64,000 bases of DNA from a bacterium (lineage in GTDB: Bacteria; Cyanobacteriota; Vampirovibrionia; Obscuribacterales; Obscuribacteraceae): the NCBI GenBank assembly GCA_018062085.1, contig JAGOSY010000019.1, positions 43,196-107,195 of the forward strand, written 5' to 3'. The translations under genes and the position numbers were made by a program. Shown here one piece after another: positions 34,016 to 42,212 of the stretch. The notes beneath the pieces are model-generated. The model ran no database searches, was not told the origin of the DNA, and was given only the letters and a program-made list of their open reading frames with translations. How positions within the stretch are numbered: the first letter of the stretch is position 1; every line of letters starts with the position of its first letter.

Positions 34016-34714
34016 CTAGCTTTCTACTTTTGGTGATGAATTTTCTCTAGTGAGAGTGGCAGCAGCAATATAGACCCCGGCTAAAATGCTGAAAATATAG
34101 GCTTGCACCATGCCCGTAAGTAAACCCAATAAAGTCATAAAGAGGGGGAATATCAGCGGTGCAATAGTCAATAGTATGGCGATAATCATGGTACCACTCA
34201 TCATATTGCCAAAGAGTCTTACGGCAAGAGCCAGGGTGCGCGACACTTCACTAATGATATTAAAGGGCAACATGATTGCCGTAGGCTCTAAATAAGACTT
34301 AAGATAGCGGCCAAGGCCCTGGTCTTCGATACCAAAATAAGGCACAGCGACAAAGACACTGAGGGCCAAGGCCAATGTTGTCGATAACGATCCAGTCGGT
34401 GGTTCATAAACCGGAATAATGGTGGCAAGGGCAGCCATGGCAACAAACAAGAAGAGAGTTCCTAGAAAGCCAATGTATCGCTCAGGCTGACGCAGGCCTA
34501 CATCTTCAATTTGTCTATTGATACCGGTAACGATGATCTCAAGGAAATTCTGCCACGATGACCGCTCAATGCCTGTTGAAAGATTTCTGGTGATTAGCAT
34601 CGAGCCCACCACCATAAAGAACATCAACGCCCAAGTGGAAACAATTGTGGCATTGATTTTGACAAATCCATTTTCACTTTGCCAGAAAATTATCTGGTCA
34701 GGAGTCAGATGCAT
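34016..34714 (-). CDS. atpB: N-ATPase a subunit
   Basis: 232 residues with about five to six membrane helices. The key conserved helix reads ISEVSRTLALAVRLFGNMMSG in parts (EVSRTLALAVRLFGNM), holding the essential Arg facing the c ring, and the last helix is GMVQAYIFSILAGVYIAAAT. N-terminal HLTPDQIIFWQ and INATIVSTWALMFFM are typical of a subunits of the N type. It forms the ion half-channels. It overlaps atpR by 17 bp upstream. Confidence 0.95.
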   Translation of the reverse strand: MHLTPDQIIFWQSENGFVKINATIVSTWALMFFMVVGSMLITRNLSTGIERSSWQNFLEIIVTGINRQIEDVGLRQPERYIGFLGTLFLFVAMAALATIIPVYEPPTGSLSTTLALALSVFVAVPYFGIEDQGLGRYLKSYLEPTAIMLPFNIISEVSRTLALAVRLFGNMMSGTMIIAILLTIAPLIFPLFMTLLGLLTGMVQAYIFSILAGVYIAAATLTRENSSPKVES

Positions 34715-35048
34715 GGCTGTCCTCCTTGCGCATATACCAACGAATAGTCAAACCGGTTATTGTGAATGTAACTAAGCAAGAGATCAGGCGTTCCATCTGC
34801 AACACTGGTTCAGACCCGTGAGATGAAAAAGGCGAACCCTGGAGCTGATAGCTAGAAACAAAATAAAAGCCTGCCAAAACAATACTGACACGGGCAAGCA
34901 GACTGAAAAGAAACCACAGGGCCGGCTGCTTAGAAGCTAGACCGCGCGAAACCGTCCAGTAGAGACCACCGTAGAAGACTAGGCCTAAAACAACTCCGAC
35001 AACCGCGGCTATAGCTAATATAAAAATTGCAACAGAAGGAATAGTCAT
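34698..35048 (-). CDS. atpR: N-ATPase accessory membrane subunit AtpR
   Basis: 116 residues with three predicted membrane helices. The family pattern is present: LGLVFYGGLYWTVSRGL, ALWFLFSLLARVSIVLAGFYF and ERLISCLVTFTITGLTIRW, with Arg residues inside membrane helices. AtpR is found only in N-ATPase operons and is thought to interact with the carboxylates of the c ring during assembly. It overlaps atpQ (4 bp, ATGA) and atpB. Confidence 0.9.
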   Translation of the reverse strand: MTIPSVAIFILAIAAVVGVVLGLVFYGGLYWTVSRGLASKQPALWFLFSLLARVSIVLAGFYFVSSYQLQGSPFSSHGSEPVLQMERLISCLVTFTITGLTIRWYMRKEDSHASDS

Positions 35049-35449
35049 GAGCGCGGCCCCCTCTTGCTGCCAGGAGGGTTCTCGCCACTGCCGTGCATAG
35101 CTCTATCTTCCGATTGCACCCAATGCCAAGCATTTAAGCAGCCGACCAAAATACCGACGGCAAGGCCCATTAAAGTCCACGAGTGAACACCATGATATTT
35201 ACTGTCAAGCCAGACCCCAAATGCGGTGCCAAGCAGAGTGGGCACAACCACTGACCAACCAATTAGACCAGTCATGCCCAAGCCGAACCAAACACCCGGA
35301 GTACCGTTGCCCTGGGCCTTGAGCTTAAGAGCGGCTTTGGCACCAATTTCTTCACTTAAGGAGTCGGTCCGAGAATTAGAACTAGAATCAGGGCTAGAAT
35401 CACGGTTAGTATCAGAATCAGAAGTAGGATCGGTATTAAAATTAGTCAC
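35045..35449 (-). CDS. atpQ: N-ATPase accessory membrane subunit AtpQ (AtpI-like)
   Basis: 134 residues, GTG start overlapping the atpC stop. The first 45 residues are a Ser/Asp/Asn-rich tail encoded by degenerate hexamer-like repeats, followed by two membrane helices: GLGMTGLIGWSVVVPTLLGT and WTLMGLAVGILVGCLNAWHW. This is the AtpQ/AtpI layout, proposed to help c-ring assembly or Mg2+ handling. The long polar N-tail is unusual. It is followed by atpR with a 4-bp overlap. Confidence 0.88.
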   Translation of the reverse strand: MTNFNTDPTSDSDTNRDSSPDSSSNSRTDSLSEEIGAKAALKLKAQGNGTPGVWFGLGMTGLIGWSVVVPTLLGTAFGVWLDSKYHGVHSWTLMGLAVGILVGCLNAWHWVQSEDRAMHGSGENPPGSKRGPRS

Positions 35450-35855
35450 GCTGCAACCCCGCTAGGCGACGAATCAAACCACTTTCCAACTTTGCCATCA
35501 AAGAGCGGACATTCTTTTCTTGCTGGTCCAAACTAAGGAACTGATTCTCCACGGCCGCCTTGAGCTGACTAAGATCTTTGCCAGCAATCGCGTTACTAAC
35601 CGAAATCAGCACACTGAGCCCAACTTTAACTAAAATACCTTGATCCACAGCGACATAAACATCACCCTCGCTCTTGCTCTCGTAAAACAAAATGCCCGGT
35701 GTCAACGCCGCCACACAGTCGAGCCGATGAGGCAATATGCCGACTGAGCCCACATTGGTATCGGCCACAACCTTGAGAACATCAGCCTTCTCAGCAAATA
35801 CGCCAAAGGGCAACAGCACTTTAAGAGTTATCAAATCAGACTCTTGCATGAGCAT
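35442..35855 (-). CDS. atpC: N-ATPase epsilon subunit
   Basis: 137 residues from the ATG at 35853-35855 (MLMQESDLITLKVLLPFG), overlapping the end of atpD; an earlier GTG is possible. The beta-sandwich domain reads LKVLLPFGVF, GSVGILPHRLDCVAALTPG and VYVAVDQGILVKVG; the C-terminal helical pair is LKAAVENQFLSLDQQEKNVR. Epsilon connects the rotor and can regulate hydrolysis. The overlap with atpD suggests coupled translation. Confidence 0.93.
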   Translation of the reverse strand: MLMQESDLITLKVLLPFGVFAEKADVLKVVADTNVGSVGILPHRLDCVAALTPGILFYESKSEGDVYVAVDQGILVKVGLSVLISVSNAIAGKDLSQLKAAVENQFLSLDQQEKNVRSLMAKLESGLIRRLAGLQRD

Positions 35856-37332
35856 CACTCTCTTCAGACTTGGCGCCGACCTTAACGCTAGGGTCTGATT
35901 TAGTAGCGTCACTCGCCACCTGGCCTACCGTCTTGCTTACCGTCCGCTTGGCGTCGGCTTCGCCAATCGCTCCAATCATATAGAGGGCACTTTCGGGATA
36001 GTCTCTGTACTCATCCTTCAAAATGCGCTCACAACCATCTAGCGAATCGCTCAAACTAACTAACTTACCTTTGATGCCACTAAACTGCTCAGTGGTGAAA
36101 AACGGTTGGGTCAAGAAGCGCTCAAGACGGCGAGCCCGTGCCACCACTTTTCGATCTTCTGGTGAAAGTTGCTCAAGACCAAGCATGGCAATAATATCTT
36201 TGAGATCGGCGTATTGAGCAAGTGTTCGCCGAATCTCCTGAGCTAGATCATAGTGACGTTGGCCCACAAAGCCAGCTGTGGCCATGCGCGAATTTGATTG
36301 CAATAAATCGATGGCAGGAAAGAGACCTTCGCTAGCACGCTTGCGCGATAGCACAATTGATGCCGTCAAGTGTGAAAACGTATGCACGGCGGATGGATCA
36401 GTTAGATCATCTGCCGGTACATAGACTGCTTGAATAGAGGTGATGGCACCAGCCTCGGTGTTAGCAATACGCTCTTCCAAACTAGATAGCTCTGTGCCCA
36501 TGGTGGGCTGATAGCCAAGTCGCGATGGCATCTGCCCCATCAGTCCAGATACTTCCATACCAGCTTGAATGAAACGAAAAATATTGTCGACAAGCAGCAG
36601 CACGTCGCGATGCTCGTCATCACGAAAATACTCAGCCATGGTCAATGCTGCGTGACCGACACGAAAGCGACTGCCGGGCGGCTCATTCATCTGACCAAAA
36701 ATCATCACCATGTTTTTTAAGACACCAACATCTCGCATGTCGGTATAAAGTTCCTGGCCCTCGCGGCAACGCTCTCCAATGCCACAAAAAATACTGACAC
36801 CCTCCTGGTGCCCAATCATGTTATGAATCATCTCAGTGAGCAAAACGGTCTTACCCACGCCAGCGCCACCAAATAGTCCCGCTTTGCCACCACGCTCTAA
36901 TGGCACCAAAACATCAATTACCTTAATGCCAGTTTCGAATATTTGAGACTGAGTAGATCGCTTCGATAGAGCTGGCGGAGAGCGGTGCACCGAGCGCCAC
37001 TCGACATCCGTCACCGGCCCTTCTCTATCGATAGGGTTGCCGAAAACATCGAACATGCGCGACAAAATCGCATTGCCAACGGGAGCCTTAAGCGGCCCAC
37101 CAGTGTCTTGCACAGCCATTCCACGGGCGAGACCTTGAGTAGGAGTCATGGCAATACCGCGCACATGATGGATATCGCGCTGAGCCAAAACCTCTATGAC
37201 TATCTGATCTTTGTCGCCAGCCCGCAAAAGTGAGTGAATAGCGGGCAACCGCTGCTCGAACTTTACATCTACCACGCTGCCGCGCACGGCAACAACGGTA
37301 CCTATATTCGGGATGTTAGCTTCATTTGGCAT
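35836..37332 (-). CDS. atpD: N-ATPase beta subunit (catalytic)
   Basis: 498 residues. Catalytic features: P-loop GGAGVGKTVL, GERCREGQELY (catalytic Glu and Arg region), LLLVDNIFRFIQAGMEVSGL in parts (Walker B DNIFRF), YVPADDLTDPS and the C-terminal QPFFTTEQFSG. It is the first gene of an atpD-C-Q-R-B-E-F-A-G run, the defining order of N-ATPase operons, which usually exist alongside a separate housekeeping F-type ATPase. An acidic/Lys C-terminal tail beyond the normal end overlaps atpC. Confidence 0.97.
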   Translation of the reverse strand: MPNEANIPNIGTVVAVRGSVVDVKFEQRLPAIHSLLRAGDKDQIVIEVLAQRDIHHVRGIAMTPTQGLARGMAVQDTGGPLKAPVGNAILSRMFDVFGNPIDREGPVTDVEWRSVHRSPPALSKRSTQSQIFETGIKVIDVLVPLERGGKAGLFGGAGVGKTVLLTEMIHNMIGHQEGVSIFCGIGERCREGQELYTDMRDVGVLKNMVMIFGQMNEPPGSRFRVGHAALTMAEYFRDDEHRDVLLLVDNIFRFIQAGMEVSGLMGQMPSRLGYQPTMGTELSSLEERIANTEAGAITSIQAVYVPADDLTDPSAVHTFSHLTASIVLSRKRASEGLFPAIDLLQSNSRMATAGFVGQRHYDLAQEIRRTLAQYADLKDIIAMLGLEQLSPEDRKVVARARRLERFLTQPFFTTEQFSGIKGKLVSLSDSLDGCERILKDEYRDYPESALYMIGAIGEADAKRTVSKTVGQVASDATKSDPSVKVGAKSEESDAHARV

Positions 37333-37525
37333 AAGACAGGCTGCGAACTTGGAAGCACTCCGTTTTTCTAGCAGGACTATTTTAGTACTAATACTAGCAG
37401 CGAACTAGGTTCCAGTTGACAATCCAATTCTATAGACTCGCACCGACTGGGCTGCTGTATTAAAAGTTCCAGGTAAAAATAACGGATTAAGGCTCATGAC
37501 AAAAAGCTTTCCCAATGGTTAAAGT

Positions 37526-38323
37526 TCAGCTGCGGCGAGCTACGAAGATAAACTCGGGACTATCGCCATCGGCTAGTTGAAAATCCCACTGCCCGTATAC
37601 ACACTCAACAGTAAATCCAGCATCGATAAGAGATTTTTGCAGCTCTTCACGAGAACGGAAGCGCAACTCATTAACTGAAATGGCTTTCTCACCACTCTTC
37701 TCAAACAAGTAGTGAATCTCGTAGAGCACGCGATCACCTTCAATAGATAAAAGATGGAACCACCATTCAACAGCGCCCGCCAAAGGGTCGACGACTTTGC
37801 GCCGATTGGTTTCGGAGGGCCAGTCTATGTGATCCGAGCCTTGGTTAACAGCCTGACGTGATGCTTTCAAAAATGGCTGCACAACTGGGTTGCGACTTTC
37901 GAAAACCAGATGTCCACCGGGTTTAAGCGCCCCGTATATGGAAGCCAAAGCTCCTTGCCAAATGTCGTCTTCAAGAAAAAACTGAGCGACATGACCAGTC
38001 ATGATAGCAAGATCGGCCTCGAACACGCCCAAGCTCTGGGCCCCACCGTGAAACCACTCAATATTGGCCTGATTACCAGCACGCTTTCGAGCCAGTTCGA
38101 GCATAGCGACGGACGGTTCCACACCGATGAGATGATGACCTTGAAGAGCCAGTTCACAAGTCAACTGTCCGCTACCGCAGCCAATGTCGACGATAGCCAA
38201 TGGTGCGCGCCCTGCTGCTAACTTCGCAGCAAGCTCAATATAGAAATCTCTATACTCAGCGATTGGATTGACCGTGTCATAAATTGCCACCAACTGTGGG
38301 TCAGAAAACTCGCTATATCTCAT
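37526..38323 (-). CDS. Class I SAM-dependent methyltransferase
   Basis: 265 residues. Motif I is VDIGCGSGQLTCELA with the following acidic end of strand 2 in LIGVEPS; motif IV-like ADLAIMTGHVAQFFL and GALKPGGHLVFESRNP fit class I (Methyltransf_25) enzymes that use S-adenosylmethionine. The C-terminal part includes ISVNELRFRSREELQKSL. The substrate is unknown. It sits 6 bp after nadB on the same strand, so it probably belongs to the nadA-nadB transcript, though the link to NAD metabolism is not established. Confidence 0.9.
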   Translation of the reverse strand: MRYSEFSDPQLVAIYDTVNPIAEYRDFYIELAAKLAAGRAPLAIVDIGCGSGQLTCELALQGHHLIGVEPSVAMLELARKRAGNQANIEWFHGGAQSLGVFEADLAIMTGHVAQFFLEDDIWQGALASIYGALKPGGHLVFESRNPVVQPFLKASRQAVNQGSDHIDWPSETNRRKVVDPLAGAVEWWFHLLSIEGDRVLYEIHYLFEKSGEKAISVNELRFRSREELQKSLIDAGFTVECVYGQWDFQLADGDSPEFIFVARRS

Positions 38324-38329
38324 ATTTTT

Positions 38330-40066
38330 CTAGCACGTCGGCACTACGGACGCCCCAAGATGACGAGCGAAATTGGCATCGTCGGCCGACGTGAAATCGT
38401 CACGCAGGTGCGAACCGCGAGATTCTTTTCGCAGGAACGCAGCTTGAGCAATCAGACGACCAACTTGATAGATGTTGCGCGCACTGTGGTGAGCAGCCGA
38501 CAAGCCAGCTACCGCCGACGAACTAAATCCAGTATCTGAACCCGAACCTGAACTAGAACCTGACGCAATCGGCACAGACTGTCCAGGGTAGTTCAAGAGC
38601 CTGATTAGTCCAGACTGCGAGCGCACAAGCCCAGCATAACGATACATCTGCGAGCGGAAACTTTGCAGGTCAACAGGCAACAAAATCTGTTGGTCTCTTC
38701 GCAGTGTCGGAATTAGCGCAACAGACTTAATATCAGCAAAGGCACTAGCTGCCTCAAAATCAGTCGAGTTAAAGCCGGAAGAATCAAAATCAGCATCTTC
38801 TGCGCTAGCAAAAACTTCTCCACCCAAAAGCTCATCACCTAGATTGAGAGCCATGACACCAGCTTCTAAAAGTGAATTGCTCGCCAGCCTATTGGCACCA
38901 TGTAAACCAGTGCAAGCACATTCACCAATAGCGTACAGGCCATCAATACTTGTGCGACCACTCAATGATGCCTTGATTCCACCCATCATATAATGTGCCG
39001 CAGGAGCCACAGGTATCGGCTGAGTTAGAAGGTCAATACCATACTGTGCGCAGGTCTTGAGGATATTGGGAAATCTCTCGCGTATCTGAGCGGCTCCGAT
39101 TGGTCGCATATCTAAGTAGACTTGCGCCATCTCGTTTTCAGTCATGACCGAATGAATAGCCCTCGAAACAATATCGCGAGTAGCTAATTCACCATCATGA
39201 TGGAAGCGTTTGACAAATCTTTGGCCTTTGTGGTCAAGCAAGGTGGCACCCGCACCCCGAGCCGCTTCTGAGATAAGAAAAGCCGGAGCGCCTTCGAGCA
39301 TCAATGCCGTTGGATGGAACTGCACAAATTCCATATCACTCAAAGCAGCACCAGCGCGGTAAGCAAGAGCGATACCATCAGCGGTAGCAACTTCTGGGTT
39401 AGTAGTACGCTCAAATATCTGGCCGACGCCACCAGTGGCAAGCACAGTATAGGCAGCCCGCACTAGAATTTCAGATCTATCGCTAAACCCTTCGCTAACA
39501 ATAAACTGCGCACCGCAACAAACTCCATCGACCATAACAAGATCAATAGCACAAGTATTCTCCAGCACCACGAGATTTTGGTTGATGGCAGCAGCTTGCA
39601 AAACTTGGTCGCCGAGAGCCTGGGTAATCGAGCGGCCAGTAGTGTCTTTGGTATGCACCACACGGGCCTCTTTGTGCCCGCCTTCAAGAGCTAAGTCGCA
39701 GCCACCGGAAGGATTCTTATCGAAATCAACACCCAGGCGATCTAACTCATCTATTAATCTCTGCCCAGCAAAAACTGTGCCGCGTGCAGCATCAACATCG
39801 GTAAGCCCGGCACCACTTTTGATGGTATCAGCCAAGTGAATCTCAGGCGAATCAAAAGGATTAGCACCAGTAACGGCAGCTACTCCGCCTTGAGCCCAAG
39901 AGCTATTGGAATCAAGCAAGCCAGCTTTAGAAACCAGCACCACTTTAAGGCCAGACAAGCTCTTACCGGCAGACTGCAGACGCAGAGCTAGCATCAAACC
40001 AGCCAAGCCTGAACCGATGATCAAAACATCGGCATCAATTATTGGAGCTATATTTGAATTTGGCAT
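38330..40066 (-). CDS. nadB: L-aspartate oxidase
   Basis: 578 residues. FAD-binding motif IIGSGLAGLMLALRL at the N-terminus, SSWAQGGVAAVTG, VVHTKDTTGRSI, GGVGQIFERTTNPEVATADG in parts, DMEFVQFHPTAL, YLDMRPIG and the HYMMGGIK and GLHGANRLASNSLLEA blocks identify NadB. It oxidises L-aspartate to iminoaspartate using FAD, the first step of de novo NAD synthesis, delivering product to NadA encoded just upstream. A Ser/Gly/Asp repeat (about 505-525) and an Asp/Phe/Ser segment (about 415-440) are extra relative to typical enzymes. Confidence 0.96.
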   Translation of the reverse strand: MPNSNIAPIIDADVLIIGSGLAGLMLALRLQSAGKSLSGLKVVLVSKAGLLDSNSSWAQGGVAAVTGANPFDSPEIHLADTIKSGAGLTDVDAARGTVFAGQRLIDELDRLGVDFDKNPSGGCDLALEGGHKEARVVHTKDTTGRSITQALGDQVLQAAAINQNLVVLENTCAIDLVMVDGVCCGAQFIVSEGFSDRSEILVRAAYTVLATGGVGQIFERTTNPEVATADGIALAYRAGAALSDMEFVQFHPTALMLEGAPAFLISEAARGAGATLLDHKGQRFVKRFHHDGELATRDIVSRAIHSVMTENEMAQVYLDMRPIGAAQIRERFPNILKTCAQYGIDLLTQPIPVAPAAHYMMGGIKASLSGRTSIDGLYAIGECACTGLHGANRLASNSLLEAGVMALNLGDELLGGEVFASAEDADFDSSGFNSTDFEAASAFADIKSVALIPTLRRDQQILLPVDLQSFRSQMYRYAGLVRSQSGLIRLLNYPGQSVPIASGSSSGSGSDTGFSSSAVAGLSAAHHSARNIYQVGRLIAQAAFLRKESRGSHLRDDFTSADDANFARHLGASVVPTC

Positions 40067-40087
40067 TGTTCTGTGCCTGAGTTATTC

Positions 40088-41122
40088 CTAAAAAATAGCG
40101 ATCATGCGCTCGATAGCAAGACGTGCTTTAGAAGCTGTTTCTTCCGGCACCGTGACGTGAAAGACGTCTTCGACAAGCGAACGGTGCAACTTCTCTAGAG
40201 TAATCATCTTCATAAACTGGCAGCTCATTTCAGAACTGATGGGCAAGAACTCTTTATCAGGGTTCTCTTTCTTCAGCCTATGCAAGATACCAATTTCAGT
40301 GGCCACCACAAACTTCTTCGTTGGCGAAGAATGAGCGAGTTTGAGCATGCCCTCAGTCGATGCCACTTTCAAAACATCTTGACCAGCACTATTAACGGTG
40401 GCACCATCTTTGCCAGCCACATCTTTACTATCTAGAGCATTGCGAGCAACCCGGTCGAGGTAAGGCGTTAGACAGCCGCACTCGGGGTGAATCAACAGCT
40501 CAGCATCGGGATGCTCTTTCATTTTTTCGTCAATTTTGCTTGGATGCACGGCAGCGTGCACATGGCACTCGCCCATCCAGATGTGCATGTTCTTACGGCC
40601 GGTCATCTTCTGCACCCAAGAGCCCAAGAACTGGTCAGGCAAGAAGAGAATTTCTTTGTCTTCAGGGATGGACTGCACGATTTTCAAAGCATTGCCAGAA
40701 GTGCAGCAATAATCAGATAGGGCCTTAATCTCGGCAGTAGTATTGACGTAAGAGACCACCACGGCATGAGGATGCTCAGCCTTCCAAGCCACTAACCCCG
40801 CCAGATCAATCGAAGCTGCTAGCGAGCAGCCAGCCTCAAGATCAGGGATGAGCACTCGCTTGGTTGGGCACAAGATAGCAGCCGTCTCGGCCATGAAATG
40901 CACGCCGCAAAAGACAATAGTTTCAGCGTCAGTCTTGGCCGCTTGCTGAGAGAGACCGAGGGAATCACCAACGAAGTCAGCCACGTCTTGAATAATCGGA
41001 ATCTGATAGTTATGAGCGAGAATGACAGCATTGCGCTTCTTGCTCAGCTGCTTAATTTCGTCAATAAGCTTCTGAGTATGACTATCGATTTCATATGCAG
41101 TTAGAGATGCTGTGGTATTCAT
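40088..41122 (-). CDS. nadA: Quinolinate synthase
   Basis: 344 residues. Conserved blocks: AVILAHNYQIPIIQDVADFV, FCGVHFMAETA (first cluster Cys), YVNTTAEIKALSDYCCTSGNA (second Cys), MHIWMGECHVHA, IHPECGC (third Cys) and EIGILHRLKKENPDKEF in parts. NadA uses a 4Fe-4S cluster to condense iminoaspartate with dihydroxyacetone phosphate to quinolinate. It lies 21 bp upstream of nadB in the same operon. A short insertion (VAGKDGATVNSAGQD) near residue 240 looks like a local expansion. Expression is probably controlled by the divergent NrtR-type regulator. Confidence 0.96.
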   Translation of the reverse strand: MNTTASLTAYEIDSHTQKLIDEIKQLSKKRNAVILAHNYQIPIIQDVADFVGDSLGLSQQAAKTDAETIVFCGVHFMAETAAILCPTKRVLIPDLEAGCSLAASIDLAGLVAWKAEHPHAVVVSYVNTTAEIKALSDYCCTSGNALKIVQSIPEDKEILFLPDQFLGSWVQKMTGRKNMHIWMGECHVHAAVHPSKIDEKMKEHPDAELLIHPECGCLTPYLDRVARNALDSKDVAGKDGATVNSAGQDVLKVASTEGMLKLAHSSPTKKFVVATEIGILHRLKKENPDKEFLPISSEMSCQFMKMITLEKLHRSLVEDVFHVTVPEETASKARLAIERMIAIF

Positions 41123-41181
41123 CGAATTTGTTTCATCCTCGTTTGCTTCTTGGCCCGGTCTTGATTTGGGACTTTCCCGTC

Positions 41182-41212
41182 AAGTAAACGTACTTTTTAC
41201 GTTTTACTACTT
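41182..41212. promoter_or_regulatory. Candidate operator upstream of nadA
   Basis: An imperfect inverted repeat: left arm AAGTAAACGTA, right arm complement AAGTAGTAAAACGTA, about 60-90 bp before the nadA start. A palindromic A/T-rich site here is what an NrtR-type repressor would be expected to bind. Not proven. Confidence 0.4.
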
Positions 41213-41474
41213 CTGTTTTACCACTTACCGTTTGACAATGCACCTAAATATTGCGCCAGAGGGGCCAGAAAGAGATTAATCTTGCTTTTTCAACTCCGAT
41301 TAGCAACCTGTGGGCCTGGCGATTAGTTAACTGACTAGCCAAAGAGACTAGCGGAAAAGCCCGAGTCACGGGTATTTCAGAATAGAGCCGATGTATGACC
41401 CTGGCGACGTAGCGACATCTGCCTGCGCCGCCCAGCGGCCGCAGATACCGAGACAAACGTTACAAATACGCTTA

Positions 41475-41489
41475 TTAAGGTATACTTAA
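41475..41489 (+). promoter_or_regulatory. Overlapping -10 element and inverted repeat at nrtR start
   Basis: TTAAGGTATACTTAA has 5-bp complementary arms and contains TATACT at 41481-41486, only six bases before the ATG. If this is the -10 element, the mRNA would be nearly leaderless and a repressor on the repeat would block its own promoter. Confidence 0.4.
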
Positions 41490-41492
41490 GAA

Positions 41493-42170
41493 ATGACCGT
41501 AGAACCAATCAAGTTGACCGTCGATACCGTCGCTCTAGCAGCCCAAGAGGGCCAGCTAGAGATAGTCTTGATTAGACGCAAGCACGACCCATTCAAGACC
41601 ATGTGGGCCCTACCAGGTGGTTTTCTTCACGAGCACGACGACAGCGTCGAGCAAGCTGCAGCCAGAGTACTTCTAGAAGAGACAAACGTCGGTGATGTTT
41701 ATCTAGAGCAGCTCTACACCTTTGGCGACAAGCACCGTGACCCGCGCGCCAGAGTAGTGACAGTGTCGTATCTTGCACTACTGCGACAAGACGACCTCAA
41801 ACTGATTGCCAGCTCAGACGCCAGCGGAGTAGCCTGGTGGCCCGTTCTCGACCTACCAAAGCTAGCATTCGATCACAAAAGAATTATCGACTATGCCCAC
41901 CAGAGAATTAAATACAAAATCGAATACTCGGCAGCAGCATTTAGTCTCTTACCAGAGAAATTTACTCTGCGCGACTTACAGTCAGTTTATGAGGCCGTTC
42001 TTGGTCGCCCAGTAGACAACCGCAACTTCCGCAAAAAATTCTTAAAACTAGGCGTGCTGCAAGAATTAGACGAAACAACTCAGCAAGGCTCGTTCCGCCC
42101 AGCCAAACTCTATCGCTTTGATCAGAAAGAATTTGAACAGCTGCCAGATCGACCTGTATTTAGCTTCTAG
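41493..42170 (+). CDS. nrtR: NrtR-type Nudix-related transcriptional regulator
   Basis: 225 residues. An N-terminal Nudix-like domain (about 8-145: VALAAQEGQLEIVLIRRKHD, MWALPGGFLHEHDDSVEQAA in parts, RVLLEETNV) lacks the exact Nudix box, as in NrtR repressors that sense ADP-ribose without hydrolysing it. A C-terminal winged helix (about 150-225: FTLRDLQSVYEAVLGRPVD, NRNFRKKFLKLGVL) matches the same family. NrtR proteins repress NAD-synthesis genes; the divergent nadA-nadB operon makes that the natural target. Family assignment is strong, target and ligand are inferred. Confidence 0.88.
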   Translation: MTVEPIKLTVDTVALAAQEGQLEIVLIRRKHDPFKTMWALPGGFLHEHDDSVEQAAARVLLEETNVGDVYLEQLYTFGDKHRDPRARVVTVSYLALLRQDDLKLIASSDASGVAWWPVLDLPKLAFDHKRIIDYAHQRIKYKIEYSAAAFSLLPEKFTLRDLQSVYEAVLGRPVDNRNFRKKFLKLGVLQELDETTQQGSFRPAKLYRFDQKEFEQLPDRPVFSF

Positions 42171-42212
42171 TATTTAGCTTTAGGCCCCATTATTGAGTTC
42201 AAAAACAAGCCC

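Larger units (their letters stand above)
41123..41492. other. nadA/nrtR divergent control region, 370 bp
   Basis: No gene seen. It holds two symmetric elements, described separately, next to the two divergent starts; the middle section (about 41245-41455) shows only weak open frames without ribosome sites. Confidence 0.6.
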
